Assembly: GCA_964580655.1 (NCBI GenBank)
Contig: CAZOMR010000081.1
Location: 1 to 12,481, forward strand
Length of the DNA: 12,481 nt
Reading direction: 5' to 3'
DNA from: CAZOMR01 sp964580655
Lineage (GTDB): Bacteria > RBG-13-61-14 > CAZOMR01
The notes below the pieces were generated by a model that ran no database searches, had not been told where the DNA came from, and saw nothing but the letters and a program-made list of their open reading frames with translations. Shown in pieces: positions 7,474 through 12,481 of this stretch; within the stretch, counting starts at the first letter, position 1, and the number at the start of each line of letters is the position of its first letter. A program made the translations under genes and the position numbers.

Positions 7474-8526
7474 TCACTTTTCTTTCTGCGCCGCGGCCTG
7501 AGTGTGGTCGCGGAAGTTTTTCATGGAGAGAGGCAGGTATCGGGCTGAGACCTCATCCGAGATGATCTGTGCGAACTTCTTGACCATGCGGCTGATCGCC
7601 GGGATATTCGGTGGAATGAATGCCTCTATATTGACCACGGTCATAAGCGAGTAACTGATAAGGTTATATTGGTCGAAATCCTCGTAGACCGTCCAGCGAC
7701 CATAGCAGTCCTTGACATCGCACTCCGAATCCTTGTGAAGGATGTTGTCGGAAAGCCAGCGCATGATCTGCTCGTCGCTCACGACATATTTTCCGCTTGC
7801 GTCCTTCTCCTGGAACATCGGGTGGGTCCGACAGGTATCAATGAAGCGATTTCCAAGGCTTTCCCTGCCAGGGGTGAGCACGGGAAGCTCATTCACGGCC
7901 TGGACCAGGTCCTTCTCCGGAGGCATGCTCCAATCCAGTGTTCTCCGGGCCTCGTCAGCATGGAAAATCAGGGGAAGAGTCACGGCCTTGGTAAAGCCCC
8001 AGAAGGTTCCCTGGGTCTGGAGAAACACATAGGTATCCACCGGGCTCTTCTTTCCAAAGGCCACGCTGAAGTTATAGACATGAAAGAGGTTCTCGATGCC
8101 GTTTATATCCGTGAGCGTCTCCCAGTAAGGCACCTTTGGGCTCAGGAAGGTGGTCTTGAGGTTGACGCCGTCCGCGTTCGGTGAATACTCCTTGTAAACA
8201 ATGATGGCGCCGGAATTCATCCTCCGGACCATCTCGGCAATAAGAGTCTCGTCCGAGAGGGAGAAGTATTCTCGTAGATGCTCTTTTATCCTCACGGCTT
8301 CCTCATCGCTTACCTGGAAATCCCATTGGCCCTTATCCTTGTCAAACATCACCGCGACATAAAGCCCGTCCTTGTCAAGCTGTTCCTCGGTCTTATACTT
8401 GATTTCGTCCCTGAACCGGTTGCGCTGTTGTTGAAATGTCTCTGCCCGGATGATTCCGGGCGAAGATATGATCAAGCCCGCACAAAGACAAAAGCCTAAA
8501 ACCCTTTCTCTTCTCCATGCCTTCAT
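7474..8526 (-). CDS. Exported protein of unknown function, possibly START/SRPBCC-like
   Basis: 350 residues from the ATG at 8526. A TTG at 8565 would add 13 residues, but the ATG has GAGGTGA at 8531-8537 and puts the basic MKAWRRER right at the front of a signal peptide. The hydrophobic stretch runs to about residue 28, with likely cleavage at IIRA/ETF. The mature part is mixed alpha/beta, with charged helices near 45-105. Residues about 125-200 (VPYWETLTDINGIENLFHVY onward) and 278-335 (GRWTVYEDFDQYNLISYSL, then PPNIPAISRMVKKF) recall START/SRPBCC lipid-binding folds. In those folds a final strand leads through an iP motif into a long C-terminal helix. This is a weak pattern match, not an assignment. 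Three cysteines (232, 269, 274) could form a disulfide in the periplasm. The gene lies between the acylase and GH57 genes, with no pathway clue. Confidence 0.8.
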   Translation of the reverse strand: MKAWRRERVLGFCLCAGLIISSPGIIRAETFQQQRNRFRDEIKYKTEEQLDKDGLYVAVMFDKDKGQWDFQVSDEEAVRIKEHLREYFSLSDETLIAEMVRRMNSGAIIVYKEYSPNADGVNLKTTFLSPKVPYWETLTDINGIENLFHVYNFSVAFGKKSPVDTYVFLQTQGTFWGFTKAVTLPLIFHADEARRTLDWSMPPEKDLVQAVNELPVLTPGRESLGNRFIDTCRTHPMFQEKDASGKYVVSDEQIMRWLSDNILHKDSECDVKDCYGRWTVYEDFDQYNLISYSLMTVVNIEAFIPPNIPAISRMVKKFAQIISDEVSARYLPLSMKNFRDHTQAAAQKEK

Positions 8527-8530
8527 TCTT

Positions 8531-8538
8531 TCACCTCT
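8531..8538 (-). promoter_or_regulatory. Ribosome binding site deciding the start of the unknown exported gene
   Basis: On the minus strand AGAGGTGA is followed by AAGA and the ATG at 8526, a match to the anti-Shine-Dalgarno sequence at normal spacing. No comparable site precedes the TTG at 8565, so translation most likely begins at 8526. Confidence 0.65.
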
Positions 8539-8599
8539 CTTTGAGATTAGCTTGAATCGGCACAAGTTGCAATCCCTTATTATCCCCTTGACCGTTTTT

Positions 8600-11026
8600 T
8601 TACGGTTTCAAGATCAACTTTCCCATGGCCTCTCTTTCATAGTCTTCCTGATTCATGCTCATCCGGGCGTACCGGCCGTGGACCCAGTATTCTGTCATGT
8701 TGCCCATGCGCCCGCTTTTGATATTCTCGCTGTTTCCTGTATTGGAGTTGAAGTAAGCGCATGCAGGGTCGCTCATATCCACGATAAACCGGGAACTCGG
8801 GCCTGCAAGGTAGACATACTTGAAAAACGGAACAAAGAAACTGACGGCATTGTCCACTGTCTCATCAGTGCCGCCGTGCGGATACCTTCCGATCCGGTGA
8901 TCCCTGCCGAAGAACGGCACAAACCCGACAGGGGAATAGATGTATGCGGTCTGGAGGTTTCCCCATTTCCATGAATCAGGATTCTTGCCGGCTTTCTTCT
9001 CCAGGTCCGCGATGGCCTCCAGCATGGCTCTTCGGGCTATGTCGGCCCGGCACTCCCGCTTTGGTGTGGCCGAGTCATCGTACCAGATGCTATCCGGCTC
9101 ATCAATGATCTTTGGAAGCGCGAATTTGTCCATGCCTGTAAAGCCGAACCGGCTCATGATGAGCTTTCCCACATCATCCAGAAAGATAGCCCGGCTGAAT
9201 CTGGGTATAAAAGCCTTGTAAATAGAAGTCCCGATGGAATTGACCTCCGCTACATAGTTACCTTCGCGCCATGTCTCAAGCTCGCGGACCGCGATCTGAA
9301 TTTTTTCATCCGGATCATTATCCAGGTCGTTTATAATTACCGGAACGAACCTGCGTGCGCTCATCACTGCGTGGTCGTACTGCAGTTCTTTCATGTCCTC
9401 GATCCCCAGCACATCCTTGCCTTTCAGCACTTCGGTGATGCGCGCCGCCCTGCTGGGGACATCATAACTTGCGGAAACATAATAAGGGTAATCCTCTGGC
9501 GTGTTCTTGTTATTGGCCGTGGCGATAAAGCCCTTCTTCGGATTGAAAATATGCGGCAGTTCCTCGAAAGGCACATAGCCCTGCCATTCATCATCCTTCT
9601 CCCAGCCCTTTCTGGCATATATGCCTTGATTGTCCTTGCGAAGTGGCACGAGTCCTGAGAGGTAGTATCCCGTGTTCCCGTGCACATCCGCATATACATG
9701 GTTCCAGGCAACAGGTCCCCTGGCCTTGTCCTTTAGTGCGGCAGTAAAGGTTTTCCAATCCTTGGCCCGGGCGATGTTCAGGTATCCATGGAAGAAGCGC
9801 TCCAGTTGCATATCCAGGAACCGGAGGGAATACACTTCGTCCGCGGCATCTGTGGGCACTGGCCAGCCAGTGAGATTCTCATCAATAACCGGGCCGTGCT
9901 CGCTGTAGCGGACCTCGTAAGGGATTGGCTTTTTGCCCCGGACAGGCATGTCCCCTCGAACCACCCGGAAGGGCCTCCAGTCGCCTTCATACCAGTATTG
10001 ATCAGGATCGGCAGGATTAATCCTCTCACGGACCATATCCATGTAATCCACCCTGGCGTTGGTAATGCCCCAGGAGATAGTCCCGTTAGTCCCTGTGCCG
10101 AAAACAGGCAGGCCGGGAAACATCAGGCCCATGGCATTAAATGATCCTCCTTCAAGATGAACATGATACCAGAAGGTGAGAATGATCGTGGGAACATGCG
10201 GATCATTACAGAGGATAGGCTTGCCTGATTCTGACTTTTGACCCGAGACAACCCAGTTGTTACTGCCTGGACTGGTCCACAAGTTGCCCGCGAAGCCGAG
10301 CATGGAAAAGGCCTTGTCCAGTATCTGCTCGTTTCTTGCTAGCGGGGCATAGTCTTCAACCGCAGTCGGCGCATCCTCAGGATAATCATGCAGAAAAAGC
10401 CGAGCCTTCTCATGGCCGATCTCCCGGGCCAGCCTGGTGTAATAGTACTCATAGGAAAAGCTCGACCATGTCATTGTGAGGCCGAAGAACATTGCACATG
10501 CCAGGGAATCCTCAGGCCGCCATTCTTCAGGCACGGTCTTGAAGAACTGGTATTGAGGAATGGTATGACCTGCATCATCCAGGTATCTGTTCATGCCACT
10601 GGTGAAAGCCACAAGGAGTTCGAGGTCATCCTTGTCCATATTTTCTATCCCGGCTTTGGCCTGGCCTTCGTAATCAAGTGCCCTTATGATCTTCATCATG
10701 GAGACAAGGTCGTAGCTCTTGTACGAGGGAATGTTGCCGATAAGACCGAGAATATCACCCTTGGCTAGCCTGCGCATAAGATCGAGGTAGAAATATCTGT
10801 CCTGGGCCATGGAGTAGCCCAGCGCGTAAAATAGATCAACATCATTCTCAGCCTTTATATGCGGAACGCCGTATTTGTCCCTGATGATCTGCACTGGTGC
10901 GGACACATCATATCCAGCGCCTTCTCCATTGATCCATTCCAGCCGCTCGACCTTTCTCGAACATGCGGCCGCAGACAAAAGTCCCGAAATCAAAAGCGCT
11001 ATTACAATCTTTTTGCCCATCTCCAT
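8600..11026 (-). CDS. Penicillin acylase (penicillin amidase) family Ntn-hydrolase, predicted lipoprotein
   Basis: 808 residues from the ATG at 11026. Family members are precursors that cut themselves into alpha and beta chains; the new N-terminal Ser of the beta chain hydrolyses amides such as beta-lactam side chains or acyl-homoserine lactones. Visible features are the alpha-chain signature RDKYGVPHI with GYSMAQDRYFYLDLMRR (about 49-86), the processing site PGSNNWVVSG with catalytic Ser255 (codon 10262-10264), NDPH (274-277), FPGLPVFGTGTNG, HGPV (377-380), and the oxyanion-hole motif ATANN with Asn505, 250 residues after the Ser. The N-terminus is a signal peptide ending SAAAC, so Cys22 is a plausible lipidation site, though Ala at -3 is not ideal. 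An ATG at 11032 lies only 2 nt from GGGAGG, while the ATG at 11026 lies 8 nt away and is preferred. Length is normal for the family. The substrate is unknown. Confidence 0.93.
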   Translation of the reverse strand: MEMGKKIVIALLISGLLSAAACSRKVERLEWINGEGAGYDVSAPVQIIRDKYGVPHIKAENDVDLFYALGYSMAQDRYFYLDLMRRLAKGDILGLIGNIPSYKSYDLVSMMKIIRALDYEGQAKAGIENMDKDDLELLVAFTSGMNRYLDDAGHTIPQYQFFKTVPEEWRPEDSLACAMFFGLTMTWSSFSYEYYYTRLAREIGHEKARLFLHDYPEDAPTAVEDYAPLARNEQILDKAFSMLGFAGNLWTSPGSNNWVVSGQKSESGKPILCNDPHVPTIILTFWYHVHLEGGSFNAMGLMFPGLPVFGTGTNGTISWGITNARVDYMDMVRERINPADPDQYWYEGDWRPFRVVRGDMPVRGKKPIPYEVRYSEHGPVIDENLTGWPVPTDAADEVYSLRFLDMQLERFFHGYLNIARAKDWKTFTAALKDKARGPVAWNHVYADVHGNTGYYLSGLVPLRKDNQGIYARKGWEKDDEWQGYVPFEELPHIFNPKKGFIATANNKNTPEDYPYYVSASYDVPSRAARITEVLKGKDVLGIEDMKELQYDHAVMSARRFVPVIINDLDNDPDEKIQIAVRELETWREGNYVAEVNSIGTSIYKAFIPRFSRAIFLDDVGKLIMSRFGFTGMDKFALPKIIDEPDSIWYDDSATPKRECRADIARRAMLEAIADLEKKAGKNPDSWKWGNLQTAYIYSPVGFVPFFGRDHRIGRYPHGGTDETVDNAVSFFVPFFKYVYLAGPSSRFIVDMSDPACAYFNSNTGNSENIKSGRMGNMTEYWVHGRYARMSMNQEDYEREAMGKLILKP

Positions 11027-11034
11027 TCTCATGA

Positions 11035-11040
11035 CCTCCC
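11035..11040 (-). promoter_or_regulatory. Ribosome binding site of the acylase gene
   Basis: GGGAGG on the minus strand. Spacing is 2 nt to the ATG at 11032, 8 nt to the ATG at 11026 and 14 nt to the ATG at 11020. Normal spacing favours the middle one. Confidence 0.65.
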
Positions 11041-11056
11041 TTGATTTTTCTTGCCG

Positions 11057-11086
11057 ATTTTACCTGAATTCGTGTTCAGTTGACAA
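11057..11086 (-). promoter_or_regulatory. Sigma70-type promoter of the acylase gene and probably of the downstream operon
   Basis: On the minus strand TTGTCA (11086-11081, five of six to the -35 consensus) is followed after 18 bp by TAAAAT (11062-11057, five of six to the -10 consensus). The expected transcript would start near 11050, giving a leader of about 20 nt that includes the ribosome site. It is the best promoter-like sequence before the seven-gene minus-strand run. Confidence 0.6.
11064..11079. promoter_or_regulatory. 16-bp dyad, candidate operator inside the acylase promoter
   Basis: CTGAA and TTCAG form perfect 5-bp arms around a 6-bp centre, TTCGTG. The dyad midpoint (11071.5) coincides with the midpoint of the 18-bp spacer between the -35 and -10 boxes, a classic position for a repressor site. 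The core GAAT-N4-GTTC is one base away from the GAAC-N4-GTTC type of LexA box, but other regulators could use such a dyad. No repressor gene is in the window. Arms this short can arise by chance. Confidence 0.35.
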
Positions 11087-11126
11087 GCACAAAATTTCCG
11101 GGTGCTTCCTGGATCAAAAGAACTTA

Positions 11127-11135
11127 TGTTATAAT
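11127..11135 (+). promoter_or_regulatory. Extended -10 promoter of the FG-GAP lipoprotein gene
   Basis: TGTTATAAT is a perfect TATAAT (11130-11135) preceded by the TG of an extended -10 element. No good -35 box lies 17 or 18 bp upstream (TCCTGG or TTCCTG), which extended -10 promoters can tolerate. Transcription would begin near 11142, leaving a leader of about 63 nt before the ATG at 11205. Confidence 0.55.
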
Positions 11136-11190
11136 TGTTTTTACACCAGGATGGCCTCTCTGGTAAACCTGAAAATATTCTATCATCTGG

Positions 11191-11197
11191 AAGGAGG
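11191..11197 (+). promoter_or_regulatory. Strong ribosome binding site of the FG-GAP lipoprotein gene
   Basis: AAGGAGG lies 7 nt before the ATG at 11205. It decides between that start and an in-frame ATG at 11151, which has no ribosome site and would put 18 extra residues before the signal peptide. Confidence 0.8.
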
Positions 11198-11204
11198 AAT
11201 TCTC

Positions 11205-12481
11205 ATGCGGACCAAGCTGATCCTTTATGGTCTCGGATTTTTCTTCGGGATGGCGATTCTCTTCGGTGCTTGCAAAAAAGAAGCCCCTGCACCAACTATT
11301 GAGCGGGTCAGGCCCGGGAAGGTCAATGCGGACGAGATTTGCATCCTGCGAGTTCAAGGCTCCGGGTTCCAGGTTCATGCCAGGGTGTTCCTTGATGAGT
11401 TTTTGTCCCCGGGTGTGATGGTAGAAGACGACAAGCACATTACCCTGATCGTGCCCAGACTCAAAGAAGGGCTGGTTAACATCAAACTGGTTAATCCGGA
11501 CGGCAAGCAGGTTATCAAGGAAAGGGCTTTTCAAGTGATAAATCCTTATGCCAGGGAGACAGTTCTCCCTTTTGAGAAAGCCGCGGAAAAAACAGGCGTT
11601 ACAGGCGAGGTCGAAGAAAATGATTCAGGCGCGGCCCTCTGTGATTACAACAACGACGGCTGGGATGATATTCTCGTCACAGGCTCCAGGAATTTAATGC
11701 TCTTCATGAATAACCAGAAGGGGGAGTTCATAGATGTGACTGAAATAGCTGGCTTGAAAGGCGTCCCTATACGGCGTGGAGGAATCTTTGGAGACTTTGA
11801 TAACGACGGACACCTGGACCTCGTTTTGGCAAATGATTTGCCCGTTATTCTCCGGAACGCTGGAGACGGCACTTTTGAAAACCTGAGCAAGAATTCCGGA
11901 ATCCCGGTACTGGAAGCCGCGTATATGCTAGTCTGTGCTGATTACGATCGGGACGGATACCTGGACATATTCTTCGCCGCACACGGTGACAAGCCCAATA
12001 TGCTCTTGCGCAATCAGGGAGATTGGACATTCTCCCCTGTTTTTCCCGAGATATTTAGCGAGGATAAATTCTCAAGCCCCGGTGCGGCATGGGGGGACTA
12101 TGATAATGATGGCTTTCCTGACCTCTTTGTCACAAATGTGGCCAAGCCCTGCCGGCTCTATCACAATGAACACGGGGAAGGATTCACGGAGCTCGCCAGA
12201 AAGGCTGGCGTGGACAATGAAAAGATAGACAGCACGCCTGAAGACAGAAAATACAATGCCTCTTACAGCGCGCTCTGGGCTGACTTTGACAATGATGGCT
12301 GGCTGGACCTGGTAGTGAACAACTTTGCCAGGGCTCACTCATTCTTCCGCAACAAGGGAGACGGAACCCTCGAGAACATCGGCGCTAACATGGGGCTAAG
12401 CGAGGTCTTTAACGGCTCAGGCCTCTCTGCCGCTGATTTCAACAATGACGGATACCTGGACATCTTTGTGAGCAATATCAC
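11205..12481 (+). CDS. Lipoprotein with IPT/TIG domain and FG-GAP/VCBS-type repeats, incomplete at the right edge
   Basis: 425 codons are visible with no stop, so the 3' end is missing. The N-terminus is a lipoprotein signal peptide: MRTK, a hydrophobic stretch, then FGAC with Cys23 as the probable lipidated residue, followed by charged KKE. Residues about 30-112 look like an IPT/TIG immunoglobulin-like domain (start near PTIERVRPG, GSGF at 52-55, NPDG at 97-100). From residue 147 the chain shows repeats with the calcium-loop pattern D-x-D/N-x-D-G-x-x-D-[LI], each followed by a strand and then an N-x-G/N-x-G-x-F segment. This is the FG-GAP/VCBS type found in integrin-like propellers and CRTAC1/ASPIC proteins. 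The likely role is a surface or periplasmic binding or adhesion protein; a partner cannot be named. It diverges from the acylase gene and has its own promoter and ribosome site. The missing C-terminus may carry an ASPIC/UnbV domain. Confidence 0.88.
   Translation, partial: MRTKLILYGLGFFFGMAILFGACKKEAPAPTIERVRPGKVNADEICILRVQGSGFQVHARVFLDEFLSPGVMVEDDKHITLIVPRLKEGLVNIKLVNPDGKQVIKERAFQVINPYARETVLPFEKAAEKTGVTGEVEENDSGAALCDYNNDGWDDILVTGSRNLMLFMNNQKGEFIDVTEIAGLKGVPIRRGGIFGDFDNDGHLDLVLANDLPVILRNAGDGTFENLSKNSGIPVLEAAYMLVCADYDRDGYLDIFFAAHGDKPNMLLRNQGDWTFSPVFPEIFSEDKFSSPGAAWGDYDNDGFPDLFVTNVAKPCRLYHNEHGEGFTELARKAGVDNEKIDSTPEDRKYNASYSALWADFDNDGWLDLVVNNFARAHSFFRNKGDGTLENIGANMGLSEVFNGSGLSAADFNNDGYLDIFVSNI
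11643..12464 (+). repeat. Six in-frame FG-GAP/VCBS-type repeat motifs, period about 50 residues
   Basis: Calcium-loop motifs begin at residues 147 (DYNNDGWDDI), 197 (DFDNDGHLDL), 246 (DYDRDGYLDI), 298 (DYDNDGFPDL), 360 (DFDNDGWLDL) and 411 (DFNNDGYLDI). Spacings are 50, 49, 52, 62 and 51 residues. The DNA of the repeats has diverged, so this is an old protein-level repeat rather than a recent tandem duplication. The fourth interval carries about ten extra residues, with SALWADF near its end. The array is still open at the right edge. Confidence 0.85.

Noticed and set aside
8540..8575. Possible promoter TTGCAA, 17 bp, TAATCT before the unknown exported gene
   Set aside because: The boxes match only four of six and three of six consensus bases, which is common by chance. 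The short gap to the acylase gene fits cotranscription.
8587..8611. Small inverted repeat (ACCGT, run of T, ACGGT, with flanking CTTG/CAAG) at the acylase stop codon
   Set aside because: On the minus strand the loop is A-rich and no T tract follows the stem, so it does not look like an intrinsic terminator. The stem is only 5 bp plus a bulged extension.
11080..11085. Perfect TTGACA on the plus strand
   Set aside because: No acceptable -10 box lies 16 to 18 bp downstream (the sequence is around GTGCTTCC). The consensus TATAAT at 11130 is 44 bp away. The same bases serve better as the minus-strand -35 box.
11151..11204. In-frame upstream ATG extending the FG-GAP protein by 18 residues
   Set aside because: It has no ribosome site, lies only about 9 nt after the expected transcript start, and would bury the lipoprotein signal. 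AAGGAGG at 11191 clearly serves the ATG at 11205.
1..12481. Search by eye for CRISPR arrays, transposase genes, insertion-sequence ends, tRNA genes and phage genes
   Set aside because: No regular direct repeats, transposase-like frames, cloverleaf sequences or phage-type proteins were recognised. The window is almost entirely filled by the listed genes.

Overview
The window looks like a chromosomal stretch of a Gram-negative, non-enteric bacterium. Two exported proteins carry lipoprotein signal peptides, base composition is moderately GC-rich by eye, and the gene families (pullulanase-type and glucanotransferase-type GH57 enzymes, penicillin-acylase Ntn-hydrolase, CAP protein, IPT plus FG-GAP/VCBS lipoprotein) fit a deltaproteobacterial (Desulfobacterota-like) or similar environmental lineage. 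That placement is inference; the sequence alone does not name the organism. I saw no mobile element, tRNA, rRNA or CRISPR array.

Layout. Seven genes on the minus strand run from about 11032 down to 64 with very short gaps: a penicillin-acylase-family lipoprotein, an exported protein of unknown function, a pullulanase-type GH57 enzyme, a 4-alpha-glucanotransferase-type GH57 enzyme, tsaD, rsmA/ksgA, and a CAP-domain protein. Gaps after start correction are about 73, 37, 5, 4 and 9 nt, then a 4-nt ATGA overlap, so the set reads as one operon, certainly from the first GH57 gene onward. A good sigma70-like promoter lies just upstream of the acylase gene, with a short dyad centred exactly in its -35/-10 spacer. 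Diverging from it, on the plus strand, a lipoprotein gene with an IPT/TIG domain and at least six FG-GAP-type repeats starts at 11205 and runs off the right edge. At the extreme left, 15 codons and a stop on the plus strand may be the tail of a convergent gene.

Function. The two GH57 enzymes lack signal peptides and probably act together in the cytoplasm on glycogen or maltodextrin, one cutting branched or linear alpha-glucan and the other transferring glucan chains. TsaD (tRNA t6A37) and RsmA (16S rRNA dimethylation) are translation housekeeping genes. The acylase, the unknown exported protein and the CAP protein work outside the cytoplasm. The mixture suggests shared transcription more than a single pathway. 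No clear new defence or mobile system is visible. The points most worth a second look are the operator-like dyad, the unknown exported protein with START-like features next to the acylase, and the degenerate second CAP module.
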